Shown: positions 36,647 to 45,419, counted from the first letter of the stretch. The stretch is DNA of 64,000 nt from Faucicola sp902506225 (GCA_902506225.1 LR733345.1:310001-374000), one strand, 5' to 3'. Notes: generated by a model not told the origin, from the letters alone. Numbers and translations: made by a program.

Positions 36647-36904
36647 ATGGTAGTTATCCGTTTACAACGCGGTGGTGCGAAAAAACGCCCATTTTATCAA
36701 ATCGTGGTAACCGACTCACGCAATGCCCGTGACGGTCGTTACATCGAAAACATCGGGTTCTTTAACCCACTAGCGCAAGGTCAAGAAGTGCCATTACGCA
36801 TCAACGCTGACGCTTACCAAGCATGGATCAATAAAGGTGCACAACCTTCTGACCGTGTTGCCGCTTTATTTAAAGCAGCTAGCAAAGCACAAGCAACTGC
36901 TTAA
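36647..36904 (+). CDS. rpsP: 30S ribosomal protein S16
   Basis: 85 residues (standard 80-90) starting MVVIRLQRGGAKKRPFYQIV, the conserved S16 N-terminus. It binds 16S rRNA in small-subunit assembly. First gene of the classic rpsP-rimM-trmD-rplS operon. The 200 bases upstream, after the IS and nhaD debris, are AT-rich and should hold the promoter (an extended -10-like TATGCTAAACT lies near 36509). Confidence 0.97.
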   Translation: MVVIRLQRGGAKKRPFYQIVVTDSRNARDGRYIENIGFFNPLAQGQEVPLRINADAYQAWINKGAQPSDRVAALFKAASKAQATA

Positions 36905-36938
36905 TTTTTTATAAAAATTAGGTACAGCGGACTTTAAT

Positions 36939-37496
36939 ATGGCAAAACAACCGACAGACTTGCATACCAATGAGGCTAACGCATCGCTGTTTAAAATCGG
37001 CGAGCTAAAAAAGCCTTATGGCATTCATGGCTGGCTATGGGTATTTAGCTTTACTGAAGACCGTGAAGCGATATTTCATATGCAGCCTTGGGTCATCAAT
37101 ACTGCCATGGGTCAAAAGACCTTAACGGTAAAAAACTGGCGACAACAAGGTAAAGGCTACGTGGTACAACTTAACGAAGTGCCCGACCGCAATATCGCAG
37201 AAACCATGTTTGGCGTGAGCCTTTGGGCAGAAAAAAACAATCTGTCTGAGCTTGCAGAAGACGAATATTATTGGTCAGATTTGATTGGCTTGATGGTGAT
37301 TAGCCAGTCAGAAAATGTCATTTTAGGACGGGTAAAAGAGCTGTTTGAAACAGGGGCGCATGCCATTATGGTAGTCGAGCCGACTGCTGATAGTGTGGAT
37401 GGCGAAGAACGATTGATTCCTTGGCACAAACAGACCATTGGCGAGGTAAATTTAGCCAAGCAAACCCTGATGGTTGATTGGGGCAGTGATTATTAA
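36939..37496 (+). CDS. rimM: ribosome maturation factor RimM
   Basis: 185 residues. RimM helps 30S head maturation and binds S19. The RimM N-terminal beta barrel (FKIGELKKPYGIHGWLWVF) and PRC-barrel domain (YYWSDLIGL; ERLIPWHKQTI) are both seen. It follows rpsP after 34 bases. Confidence 0.95.
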   Translation: MAKQPTDLHTNEANASLFKIGELKKPYGIHGWLWVFSFTEDREAIFHMQPWVINTAMGQKTLTVKNWRQQGKGYVVQLNEVPDRNIAETMFGVSLWAEKNNLSELAEDEYYWSDLIGLMVISQSENVILGRVKELFETGAHAIMVVEPTADSVDGEERLIPWHKQTIGEVNLAKQTLMVDWGSDY

Positions 37497-37624
37497 ACGT
37501 TGATACCTTGCATTAATGATTAATCGTTGCGTACTCATCCTTGATGGGTGCCTAGCATTTATTCAATGGGAGTTGTCAATCAACAAGGCATTTTTTTAAT
37601 GCCAAGCTAAAGTGAGTGTAGCGT

Positions 37625-38395
37625 ATGTTTTTTGCGGTAATAACCATTTTGCCCGAAATGTTTGCTAGTATTACTGATTTTGGCATCACTGGGCGAGCGC
37701 TAGCTCGCAAGCAAGCGGAAATCTTGCTGATCAACCCAAGAGACTTTACCACAGACAATTATCGGCGTATCGATGAGCGTCCGTTTGGGGGTGGTCCTGG
37801 CATGGTGATGATGGCAGAGCCGTTACAAAAAGCCATCGACTACGCCAAAACGCAAGCCAATGCGCGCGGTAAAAGCTGTCCTGTGGTGTATTTGTCGCCA
37901 CAAGGCAAGACACTGAGCGAAAGTGGGGTGCTTGATTTTTGCCAATATGACGGCTTGATTTTGTTATGCGGTCGTTATGAAGGCATTGATGAGAGACTAC
38001 TGAGTCAGTATGTCGATATCGAGTGCTCAATTGGTGATTACGTGCTGACAGGCGGTGAATTGCCCGCGATGGTATTGATGGATAGTGTGATACGCCGATT
38101 GCCCAATGTGATGGGCGATGATTTATCGGCGCAGCAAGACTCCTTTGTGGATGGCTTGCTCGATTGTCCACAATATACCAAACCAACTGAATATCAAGGC
38201 ATCAAAGTGCCTGACGTGTTGTTGTCAGGGCATCATGCCAATATCGCCAAGTGGCGATTTATTCAGCAGGCAACACGCACCCAGCTAAGACGTCCTGATT
38301 TGTGGCAAGCCTTTGTGCCAACCAAACAGCAACAAAAATGGCTGACAGAAGCAGCGCAATCTGCTAAAGACAGCAACCCAGATTCATCCACTTGA
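37625..38395 (+). CDS. trmD: tRNA (guanine-N1)-methyltransferase TrmD
   Basis: 256-residue SPOUT methyltransferase that makes m1G37 in tRNAs and prevents frameshifts. The knot motifs LLCGRYEGIDERL and SIGDYVLTGGELPAMV, and the N-terminal FFAVITILPEMFASI with RPFGGGPGMVMM, are complete. 128 bases separate it from rimM. It has an S/T/A-rich tail after VPTKQQQKWL. Confidence 0.96.
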   Translation: MFFAVITILPEMFASITDFGITGRALARKQAEILLINPRDFTTDNYRRIDERPFGGGPGMVMMAEPLQKAIDYAKTQANARGKSCPVVYLSPQGKTLSESGVLDFCQYDGLILLCGRYEGIDERLLSQYVDIECSIGDYVLTGGELPAMVLMDSVIRRLPNVMGDDLSAQQDSFVDGLLDCPQYTKPTEYQGIKVPDVLLSGHHANIAKWRFIQQATRTQLRRPDLWQAFVPTKQQQKWLTEAAQSAKDSNPDSST

Positions 38396-38519
38396 CGGAT
38401 GCCCTAATCGTGTCGATTGCTATCAAGGCACATAAAATTAGCGGGGAGTATGCGCATTTGCTGACATCAACTAACCTTAGTCAGCTTAGCCTCTGTCCCC
38501 AGTGAGAGGAGAAAATCTC

Positions 38520-38900
38520 ATGAGTAACAAACATCCTTTGGTTCAACAAATCGAAAATAGCCAGCTTAAGCAAGACGTACCAAGTTTTGGTCCTGGTGAC
38601 ACTGTTGTCGTACAAGTAAAAGTGCGTGAAGGCGACCGTGAGCGTCTACAAGCATTTGAAGGTGTTGTTATCGCTAAACGTAACCGCGGCTTAAACTCTG
38701 CGTTTACCGTACGTAAAATCTCTAGTGGTGTAGGTGTTGAACGTGCGTTCCAAACCCATTCACCACAAATTGCAAAAATTGAAGTAAAACGTCGTGGTGA
38801 TGTACGCCGTGCCAAACTTTACTACCTACGTGACCGTTCTGGTAAATCAGCACGTATCCGTGAAAAACTGTCAGTGCGTAAAGAAGAAGCGCAAGCTTAA
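38520..38900 (+). CDS. rplS: 50S ribosomal protein L19
   Basis: 126 residues starting MSNKHPLVQQIENSQLKQDV, with FGPGDTVVVQVKVREGDRER and the RAKLYYLRDRSGKSARI region of L19. GAGGAG lies upstream of the ATG at 38520; an in-frame GTG at 38502 would put the ribosome site inside the gene. Last gene of the operon, followed by a strong terminator. Confidence 0.97.
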   Translation: MSNKHPLVQQIENSQLKQDVPSFGPGDTVVVQVKVREGDRERLQAFEGVVIAKRNRGLNSAFTVRKISSGVGVERAFQTHSPQIAKIEVKRRGDVRRAKLYYLRDRSGKSARIREKLSVRKEEAQA

Positions 38901-38978
38901 GGCTTTAACTGCGTTATTTATTATCTGCCTAAATGGGTTAAACTTTGATTGTCATGGTTTAATCAACACCAAAAAAGC

Positions 38979-39012
38979 AAAAACCCCAAATAAATCTATT
39001 TGGGGTTTTTTG
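38979..39012 (+). terminator. rho-independent terminator after rplS
   Basis: A 14-base stem AAAAACCCCAAATA / TATTTGGGGTTTTT with a four-base loop lies between the convergent rplS and yggX genes. A-run and T-run on both sides make it probably bidirectional. Confidence 0.9.
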
Positions 39013-39026
39013 TTGTTAGCGATGAT

Positions 39027-39314
39027 TTACTTTTGTGCTGTCCAGCCTTTTGGGCGTTCGTAGTCTTCATTATCCAAAAATTTATTGCGCTGCTCGGTAA
39101 TAAATTTTTTGGCTTCTGGGTCAATCATGCTCAAGTGATTTTCATTGATGAGCATGGTTTGGTGCTCTAGCCATTCGTTCCATGCTTTGGCAGAGACGGT
39201 GTTTTGCAATTCTTCACCCAGCTTGTTAGGAAACGGCGGTTTTGGCATTTTAGGTAGCTTTTGTTTGTATTTACGGCACATGACCATGTGGTCAGCGGGG
39301 TTATAAGTTTCCAT
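39027..39314 (-). CDS. yggX: YggX, Fe(II) trafficking / oxidative damage protection protein
   Basis: 95 residues. YggX protects iron-sulfur clusters during oxidative stress. Conserved parts: Cys in MCRKYKQKLP, the PFPNKLGEEL segment, AWNEWLEHQTMLINEN and DPEAKKFITEQRNKFL. The start at 39314 has AAAGGATAAA upstream; its nine extra residues before the usual N-terminus may be real, since a downstream ATG has no ribosome site. It is 21 bases downstream of the GGCT-like gene. Confidence 0.92.
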   Translation of the reverse strand: METYNPADHMVMCRKYKQKLPKMPKPPFPNKLGEELQNTVSAKAWNEWLEHQTMLINENHLSMIDPEAKKFITEQRNKFLDNEDYERPKGWTAQK

Positions 39315-39335
39315 TTTTTATCCTTTTAATAGTTG

Positions 39336-39680
39336 CTAGTCTATGTCTCTTGCATCGGCATAAATCCAAGCGGTAGCGCCACTGTCAAAGTGACCTTCCA
39401 CTCGTGCGTAGGCATCGACTTCGTAGCGGTCGGCTTGGGCAAGCTCATCATCGGTAATCTCAAAAATCACACCTGCCACTTTGTCGGTTGGGTTATTGGT
39501 TTTAAGTAGTATCGGATGAAAACGTTTGCCACTTGTGGCGAGCACATCTTTATCGGTGATTTCGATTTCACCCAACTGGTAGCCAATGAGTTGGTCTTTA
39601 CTACCCACCAGTGTACGCCCAAAGGTGGCAAGCTGTACATTTTCTTGTTGTAATGTGCCATACGAGAACAGTTTTGGCAT
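39336..39680 (-). CDS. gamma-glutamylcyclotransferase-like (AIG2/GGCT fold) protein
   Basis: 114 residues with the fold-defining start KLFSYGTLQQENVQLATFG and the catalytic Glu region (LAQADRYEVDAYARVEG). Proteins of this fold cyclise gamma-glutamyl amines to 5-oxoproline; substrate of this one is unknown. It starts one base after the argH stop on the same strand, so argH, this gene and yggX probably form an operon. Confidence 0.88.
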   Translation of the reverse strand: MPKLFSYGTLQQENVQLATFGRTLVGSKDQLIGYQLGEIEITDKDVLATSGKRFHPILLKTNNPTDKVAGVIFEITDDELAQADRYEVDAYARVEGHFDSGATAWIYADARDID

Positions 39681-39681
39681 A

Positions 39682-41097
39682 TTAATGACCTAATTGTTCG
39701 ATACGCTGACGACCACGCTCAATCGCCATTTTGACTTGATTAGGCGCTGTACCGCCAATGTGGTTACGGGCATTGAGCGAGCCTTCAAGGGTCAGATATT
39801 CAAACACGTCCTCACCAATCAAGTCGCTAAAGCCTTGAAGCTCATCGAGCGATAATTCACTCAAATCTACGCCTTTTTGCACACCTAATGCTACTGCTTT
39901 ACCCACTACTTCATGCGCGTCGCGGAAAGCTAAGCCTTTACGCACTAAATAATCCGCCAAATCGGTGGCGGTCGCATAACCTTTCATGGTGGCAGCACGC
40001 ATATTTTCTTTATTTGGAATCAGATTAGGCAGCATATCAGCAAAGGCAAGTAGTGAGCCGGTTAAAGTATCTACCACGTCAAATAGCGGCTCTTTATCTT
40101 CTTGGTTGTCTTTGTTGTAAGCCAGCGGTTGGTTTTTCATCAAGGTCAATAGGGTAATCATATCGCCAAACACGCGTGCGGCTTTACCTCGTACCAGCTC
40201 TGGCACATCGGGATTTTTCTTTTGTGGCATAATCGATGAGCCCGTGCAAAAACGATCGGGGACGACCACAAACCCAAATTGCGCTGACATCCACAAGATG
40301 ATTTCTTCACTCATACGTGACAAGTGCATCATCAACAGGCTAGCAGAACTGGCAAATTCAATGGCAAAATCACGGTCGGATACGGCATCCAGCGAATTTT
40401 GACAAATCCCTTCAAAGCCTAATAGCTCAGCAGTAAATTCCCGCTCAATCGGATAAGTCGTACCTGCCAGCGCTGCGGCGCCTAGGGGCATTTGGTTGAT
40501 ACGTTTTCGACCATCAATCAAGCGCTCGCTATCACGCATTAGCATCTCAAACCATGCCATCACATGATGACCAAAACTGACAGGCTGCGCGGTCTGCAGA
40601 TGGGTAAAGCCTGGCATGATAGTGTCGGTATGTTGGCTTGCCAAATCCAGTAAGCCCGTTTGTAGACGTTTTAGTAATCCTAAAATAATATCGGTTTGGT
40701 CACGCAGATATAAACGGATATCGGTCGCGACTTGGTCATTACGGCTACGTCCCGTATGCAGTTTCTTGCCGACATCGCCAATAATAGCGGTCAGACGAGA
40801 CTCCACATTCATGTGCACGTCTTCAAGCGCCACTGACCAAACAAATTTGCCATCGGCGATTTCTTGTTTGATTTGGGTCAAACCGCCAACGATTTGGTCT
40901 TTGTCTGCCTCGGTAATAATCCCCGCTTTAGCAAGCATGGTGGCATGAGCAATCGAGCCTGCGATGTCTTGATTGGCAAAACGTTGGTCAAATCCGACAG
41001 ACGCGGTAAATTCAGCGACAAAACTGTCAGTGGCTTCGCTAAAACGTCCACCCCACATACTAGATGTGCTAGAATCAGCGGAAATTTGATTGCTCAT
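39682..41097 (-). CDS. argH: argininosuccinate lyase ArgH
   Basis: 471-residue enzyme of the fumarase superfamily (EC 4.3.2.1), last step of arginine synthesis. Family features: MWGGRFSEATDSFVAEFTAS, HTGRSRNDQVATDIRLYLRD, and the signature GSSIMPQKKNPD. It is divergent from algZ; the starts are 42 bases apart, a layout kept in Acinetobacter and Pseudomonas. Confidence 0.97.
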   Translation of the reverse strand: MSNQISADSSTSSMWGGRFSEATDSFVAEFTASVGFDQRFANQDIAGSIAHATMLAKAGIITEADKDQIVGGLTQIKQEIADGKFVWSVALEDVHMNVESRLTAIIGDVGKKLHTGRSRNDQVATDIRLYLRDQTDIILGLLKRLQTGLLDLASQHTDTIMPGFTHLQTAQPVSFGHHVMAWFEMLMRDSERLIDGRKRINQMPLGAAALAGTTYPIEREFTAELLGFEGICQNSLDAVSDRDFAIEFASSASLLMMHLSRMSEEIILWMSAQFGFVVVPDRFCTGSSIMPQKKNPDVPELVRGKAARVFGDMITLLTLMKNQPLAYNKDNQEDKEPLFDVVDTLTGSLLAFADMLPNLIPNKENMRAATMKGYATATDLADYLVRKGLAFRDAHEVVGKAVALGVQKGVDLSELSLDELQGFSDLIGEDVFEYLTLEGSLNARNHIGGTAPNQVKMAIERGRQRIEQLGH

Positions 41098-41139
41098 AAT
41101 ACGTCCATTTTTTGTGTAAGTGTGAAAGGAATAAAGACA

Positions 41140-42318
41140 ATGAGATTGCTGGAGCTGTTAATTCCCTCTGCAAAATCTAGGGCTAGTATAGCAAAAACTG
41201 AGGATGCCTCACAAATTTCACTCAAGCGCATTAAAGAGCCGCTCACCAGCACTTTTTTCCTGCCCAATCTGAGCGAGAAACAGACCATTAAACTGTGGGC
41301 AAGCTATATCGCGTTTTTTTCACTGGTTTCGATTTTAACCTATTTAACTTTTACCAATGATATCAGTTTGATTATCCGCCATAGCATTGAAACGGTGGTG
41401 ATTACTAGCTTAGTTGTGACGGGTGAAATGGTTTTTTTGGCGAATTCTGCCAAAAAATTCAGAGAATTTAATTGGCGTTCAAAACAAATCACCGCCTATC
41501 TGCTGTCAACCGTGTTTATTATCGTGCCGGTACTGAGCTTGCTAGGTCGGTTGATTTTATTCTTTACGCTCGGCTATGAAGTCAGTTTAAATGCGCTGAT
41601 ACTAGAAACCATTGCGAATACTTTGTTTGCTTTTTTGATGATAGCGGTGCTGCTCACTTATTTTGAGATACAGTACCAAAATATTCGCCGCGTTGAACTG
41701 CGTACCCAACAAAAACTCATCGAACAAAACGAACAGTTAAAGGCGCGTATCACCCCGCATTTTTTCTTTAATTTACTCAATACTATGCAGTATCTGATAG
41801 AAACCGATCCGTATGAAGCAGAGAGAATGATTCGTCATATCTCAAATCTATATCGGGTGAGCTTTGATGAAACGCGTGAGATTGCGCTCCTTGATGAGAT
41901 GGCGCTATGCGAAAGCTATTTGAGCATCGAAAAATACCGTTTTGATAAAAAGCTGAAAGTAACTTGGCAGTTGCCCGATGAAGATTTGCTCTATGATATG
42001 GTGATTACCTCGTTATCGCTGCAAATGGTGATTGAAAAACTGATTGTACTGATTGTTGAAAACAGCACAGACCTCATTCACATTACTATTAGTATCGATT
42101 GGCAAAACGATGTTGCCAAAATTGATATCGAAATTGAGCTGCCAGCCACGAAATATCAGATGATTTGTCACGATATTCACCAAAAACTGCAGTTTAACAG
42201 TCAACTGGCAATTTTACGTCAGTATTTTGGTCATGAAGCCAGTATTCACTTTGAATTATCTGGACATTTGTTAGTGACTCAAATTCGCTATCCCCTCAAA
42301 GATGTCGCAGCTTTTTAG
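41140..42318 (+). CDS. algZ: AlgZ/FimS-type sensor histidine kinase
   Basis: 392 residues: about five membrane segments (residues ~45-190) and a LytS-type kinase domain with the phospho-acceptor His207 in ITPHFFFNLLN. The ATP-binding part is degenerate: the usual ENAxxHG N-box is replaced by VENSTDLI and no GxGxGL box is seen, like Pseudomonas FimS, which also lacks standard motifs. AlgZ/AlgR control surface motility and envelope functions in Pseudomonas. I start at 41140 (AAAGGA upstream). Its partner algR is normally next; here 7.2 kb of mobile DNA separates them. Confidence 0.87.
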   Translation: MRLLELLIPSAKSRASIAKTEDASQISLKRIKEPLTSTFFLPNLSEKQTIKLWASYIAFFSLVSILTYLTFTNDISLIIRHSIETVVITSLVVTGEMVFLANSAKKFREFNWRSKQITAYLLSTVFIIVPVLSLLGRLILFFTLGYEVSLNALILETIANTLFAFLMIAVLLTYFEIQYQNIRRVELRTQQKLIEQNEQLKARITPHFFFNLLNTMQYLIETDPYEAERMIRHISNLYRVSFDETREIALLDEMALCESYLSIEKYRFDKKLKVTWQLPDEDLLYDMVITSLSLQMVIEKLIVLIVENSTDLIHITISIDWQNDVAKIDIEIELPATKYQMICHDIHQKLQFNSQLAILRQYFGHEASIHFELSGHLLVTQIRYPLKDVAAF

Positions 42319-42479
42319 CCCATTTATGTTGTTAGTCGGAATTGGCATAAAAAAGTCACCAATCTAACGCGGCATTTTACATTTTATTTAACAAACTATG
42401 ATATATTAATTTGCATCTAAGTAATCGAACAAATTTATATTATAATAGTAGCTACTTATAACCTGCATAAAAAGCTACC

Positions 42480-42545
42480 ATGAAAGTAAGACAAATTAAA
42501 CTGAGCGAAGCCGAGCGTAAAGCGCTTGAACAAGGATACAAACAG
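42480..42545 (+). pseudogene. IS630-family transposase, N-terminal fragment
   Basis: 22 codons starting MKVRQIKLSEAERKALEQGY resemble the N-terminus of IS630-type transposases before their helix-turn-helix. At 42545 the sequence switches to plasmid DNA and the frame soon ends. Confidence 0.7.
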
Positions 42546-42771
42546 CGATCTTGCTCAAGTTTTCTTGTGGTTAAAAGCAAATGGGCGTGGAAATTACGAT
42601 TATCGCCTTGCTTATCAGGTGCATGAACTGCCACATCAACCGCTACTTGATACTTTTTGCTTAATTGACTGGCAAACTCATGCGCCAGCATACTGCCTGT
42701 GCCTTGGTCGCTCTGCATTAACTCATGAGGGATATTAATCACAATCTCTCTAGCCGTTCGGCTATTGCTTC
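42545..42771 (+). repeat. 227-bp direct repeat, left copy (plasmid terminal redundancy)
   Basis: These 227 bases recur, as far as I can compare by eye without a difference, at 47783-48009, exactly 5,238 bases away. The repeat lies within the relaxase gene. Confidence 0.92.
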
Positions 42772-42997
42772 GGTTTTCGCTTTTCTCTGCTAAGTTCCAA
42801 AGCTCGTTTCGGTCAATTTTAACATCATTGGGCGTTGCCAATCCTGTCCAAAGCACCCCATGACGTTTTGTATAATCGTATGTCTTACCTAACCGCTCAT
42901 CGGTAATTGCAATCCCTGCTCGATAGGCAATACTCGCAACGGCACTACGTCCGCTACTGCGTGATATTGGCTTAGTCGATAAGTGATAAATTGCCAT
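42545..42997 (-). CDS. mobA: MobA/MobL relaxase, N-terminal part
   Basis: Starts MAIYHLSTKPISRSSGRSAV and carries the relaxase motifs: catalytic Tyr region (SIAYRAGIAITDE) and the metal-binding HxH in NFHAHLLLTTR. A relaxase nicks oriT and leads the strand during mobilization. In the linear sequence the frame leaves the plasmid at 42545 and ends in foreign codons (stop at 42452), so it looks truncated; on the circularised unit it continues in frame at 47783 to a stop at 47015, making 406 residues. Confidence 0.88.
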
Positions 42998-42999
42998 TT

Positions 43000-43200
43000 A
43001 GATTTTTTCTTTTGTCTTTTTAACAAAATCGCCTTAGCGGTTTTGTGGGGGTTGCAAGGGGGAACGCCTGCCGAACTTGAAAACTTGAGATAATGTAGCT
43101 TGCGTAATTATATCAGAGTTTTCGTAAGTTCGCACTTCGTGATATTTGTGTATAGGTTATTCCGTAGTATAATTGGGTATATTTTGATATAAGGTGGTGA
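43000..43200. other. candidate oriT region upstream of the relaxase
   Basis: This 200-base gap lies between the divergent relaxase and TraD-like genes, where oriT sits in related plasmids. It contains an outer inverted repeat ATATCA (43110-43115) / TGATAT (43140-43145) enclosing the small hairpin AAGTTCGCACTT (43126-43137). The nick site cannot be assigned with confidence. Confidence 0.4.
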
Positions 43201-43202
43201 CT

Positions 43203-43481
43203 ATGGCAACACTTGAACAGCAGTTAGCAGAGTTGGAACAAAAGACAGCAAGGTTAAAGGATAGGATTAAGAAACAAGATACTGCGGAAAAGGTGGTGAT
43301 TGGTGGGATGATGTTGGCTTATGCTCGTAAACATCCTGCAAATGCGAAACGCTTGCTTGATATTATGCACAGTGAGTTAAGGGAGCAAGATTTAAAGCGT
43401 GTTGATAGGGCTAAAAATGAGTTGTCTTTAATCGTTGGTAATAGTGAGTTGGCAAATGCTAGTCATTATCAAGGTGGTTAG
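43203..43481 (+). CDS. TraD/MobC-like relaxosome accessory protein
   Basis: 92 residues, mostly helical, with an N-terminal coiled coil (LEQQLAELEQKTARLKDR) and a G-rich turn VVIGGMMLAYARKH as in small TraD-type conjugation proteins of mobilizable plasmids. Such proteins help the relaxase at oriT. Start at ATG 43203 with AAGG eight bases before; two GTG codons upstream are alternatives. It is followed, one to three bases later, by the BrnT gene. Confidence 0.65.
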   Translation: MATLEQQLAELEQKTARLKDRIKKQDTAEKVVIGGMMLAYARKHPANAKRLLDIMHSELREQDLKRVDRAKNELSLIVGNSELANASHYQGG

Positions 43482-43483
43482 TG

Positions 43484-43783
43484 ATGCCAATTCTTGATTT
43501 GTTTGGTATGGTGTTTGAGTGGCATGACGATAAGTTTGCGTTGGTACACCAAAATCGCGGTATTTCTTTGGAAGAAGTGGCTAGTGTGTTTTTTGATGAT
43601 TGTTCGATTGATAAGGATGATTTTGCTAGTCATGATGAGCAAAGAACTTTGACGATTGGTATGAGTAACCAGGCTCGTTTGTTGGTTGTAGTTTGGACAC
43701 AAAGAGAAAATATGATTCGCATTATTACGGCTTTTTTTCCAACGAAAAGCCAAGAGAAGGAGTACGCCAATGCAAGATATTGA
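43484..43783 (+). CDS. brnT: BrnT-family toxin (ribonuclease)
   Basis: 99 residues matching the BrnT fold: FEWHDDKFALVHQNRGISLEEVASVF, a DEQRTLTIGM segment, LLVVVWTQRENMIRIITAFF, and a C-terminal E/K-rich end. BrnT is a RelE-like RNase that blocks translation and is neutralised by its partner antitoxin. GTG/ATG starts lie at 43481 and 43484; AAGGTGG favours 43484. The 3' end overlaps the next gene by 14 bases, so toxin and partner are coupled. It probably stabilises the plasmid. Confidence 0.82.
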   Translation: MPILDLFGMVFEWHDDKFALVHQNRGISLEEVASVFFDDCSIDKDDFASHDEQRTLTIGMSNQARLLVVVWTQRENMIRIITAFFPTKSQEKEYANARY

Positions 43784-43997
43784 TTTGGAATATGAACGCT
43801 ATAAGGATTTTGATTTTACTGGGGCTACTCGTACCAATAATCCTAAAATCTTGGAGATGAGGGCGAGAAAGAAAGCTTATGATAGGTTTATGGACTTTTT
43901 TGATAAAGAAGTTCAAGACATTGTGTTAAGCCATGATACGCCACAGGATAGAACACGCTTGAATGCGGTGATTAAGGCGATGTATGCAACCGCTTGA
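43770..43997 (+). CDS. putative antitoxin partner of BrnT
   Basis: 75 residues. The position directly after brnT with a 14-base overlap and an AAGGAG site inside brnT is that of the BrnA antitoxin. The beginning (YKDFDFTGATRTNNPKI) faintly recalls the BrnA start, but I do not see the usual ribbon-helix-helix C-terminus; instead it is helical and charged (RARKKAYDRFMDFFDKEVQD). It may be a variant antitoxin. Confidence 0.6.
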   Translation: MQDIDLEYERYKDFDFTGATRTNNPKILEMRARKKAYDRFMDFFDKEVQDIVLSHDTPQDRTRLNAVIKAMYATA

Positions 43998-44247
43998 GTA
44001 TACTGCTGCGCAACGTGATAAGGTGTTAGATGATTTGTTTGCGATGTTACCTAGTCACAATGGTTTGGTGATTGAGCGTTTGTACCATAGCAATAGGCGG
44101 TATGCGATCCGCTCTTTTGCTAATCCTGCTGAATCGGTGGATTCGGTGACGGTGGTGAAGTTTGGTACGGGTGATGGATTTTCTAAAGACGATACGCCAA
44201 GAGATACCCATTCGATTGAACGCTATCTTGAACAAGCCAGGGATTGA
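43984..44247 (+). CDS. small protein of unknown function downstream of the toxin pair
   Basis: 87 residues starting MQPLEYTAAQRDKVLDDLFA; no family recognised. It overlaps the preceding gene by 14 bases, the same spacing as the toxin-partner overlap, so it is probably the third or fourth member of a coupled operon. The segment SVTVVKFGTGDG looks like part of a small alpha/beta fold. No signal peptide or membrane segment. Confidence 0.55.
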   Translation: MQPLEYTAAQRDKVLDDLFAMLPSHNGLVIERLYHSNRRYAIRSFANPAESVDSVTVVKFGTGDGFSKDDTPRDTHSIERYLEQARD

Positions 44248-44286
44248 ATTTTTTTCTTTGGTTTTTTCATTTTCGTTTTGCTTGAT

Positions 44287-45372
44287 TTAGACATTTCTTG
44301 TTCTTTCTAACAGCTCTTGTACCTTGTGAAAGCTCTTTACGGTCTTCGGGTCTTTGAGCTGTAGTTTCCACTCTTCAAAAATCTCTGGGTAATCCCTGCG
44401 ATCATTGGGGGCGATTTTACTGCTGTTGGCATCGATAAATTCTTTGGTATAAACGCCAATTTTTTTGATTTGGGCATCTGATAAGCCTTTGGTTTGCCAT
44501 GATGGCACTTTGGTCTGTCGGGCTTCGTTGTCGGTCTGTCCGTTTACCCAATCAATGGTGTTGGGGTCTCTTTCAGCAATCAACTTTTTAGCAGATTCTT
44601 TGAGCTTGAATTTAAGCTCAAGATGGGTAAATTTTCGTCCTTTTTTTAATAGGTCATATTTGACTGTATAAGACGACTTATCACTAATATCATCAATAGC
44701 AACATCAATCACACGTTTTTTTAAATCGGCAAATAGTGGGTATTTTAAGCCAATTTCAAGCATAAAACGCAAATCAGCAATAGCGATTTTTACATATCCT
44801 GTTGATTTATATTGCATCATGAGTTGGTAAATTCTATGGCTATATATGCTTTTAAAATTAGCAACATCACTAACAAGGTACTGCGTAAAATTCTGTCTTA
44901 AATCACTTAGCAAAGGCATAATTTTTTCATGAAAAACTATCCTAGCAACAATATTTTCATCAGCGTTATGTGTAAAGCTATCAATCAAATTATACATTCT
45001 TAAATGCTTTACGTACTCGTCATAATCGCTAGGATTTGGATATATCGCTCTTAGTTTCTGCTCTGCATTTTTGTCAAATCTAAGCACTTCAGAAAGCCAC
45101 GGTAATTCAACGACACCTAACGGCGTTTTGAATTTAACGGATTTTTTCATCAGCTCTCTTGTCGCTTGTCTAATTTCTTTGGCTACACTAGTAGGGTCAG
45201 CACCAAGCTCAATAAAATCATCTCTAGTGATGTAAAAGGGCGTTTTTGGGTCAATCGCTTGCTTGGGTGTTATTTTCTTTAATGAACAAAGAATTAATCT
45301 TTGTTCATTCAAGGTAAAGCTGTAGGCACTCGTTACCAGCGAATTATCAACCACAACCAATTCATTATTCAT
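44287..45372 (-). CDS. rep: plasmid replication initiator, Rep_3 family
   Basis: 361 residues with the two winged-helix domains of Rep_3 (RepE/Pi-like) initiators: LVTSAYSFTLNEQRLILCSL at the start, IYSHRIYQLMMQYKSTG in the second winged helix. It binds the iterons just upstream (45442-45535) to open the origin and also to limit copy number. The C-terminal ~80 residues are variable. The gene reads away from the iterons. Confidence 0.92.
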   Translation of the reverse strand: MNNELVVVDNSLVTSAYSFTLNEQRLILCSLKKITPKQAIDPKTPFYITRDDFIELGADPTSVAKEIRQATRELMKKSVKFKTPLGVVELPWLSEVLRFDKNAEQKLRAIYPNPSDYDEYVKHLRMYNLIDSFTHNADENIVARIVFHEKIMPLLSDLRQNFTQYLVSDVANFKSIYSHRIYQLMMQYKSTGYVKIAIADLRFMLEIGLKYPLFADLKKRVIDVAIDDISDKSSYTVKYDLLKKGRKFTHLELKFKLKESAKKLIAERDPNTIDWVNGQTDNEARQTKVPSWQTKGLSDAQIKKIGVYTKEFIDANSSKIAPNDRRDYPEIFEEWKLQLKDPKTVKSFHKVQELLERTRNV

Positions 45373-45419
45373 GACGGATTTTTCTCATATTTATAAAATA
45401 TGACATTATTATATATGTC

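Noticed and set aside
40864..41139. Upstream extension of the algZ frame
   Set aside because: It runs antisense through argH, has no conserved content, and the ATG at 41140 has a ribosome site.
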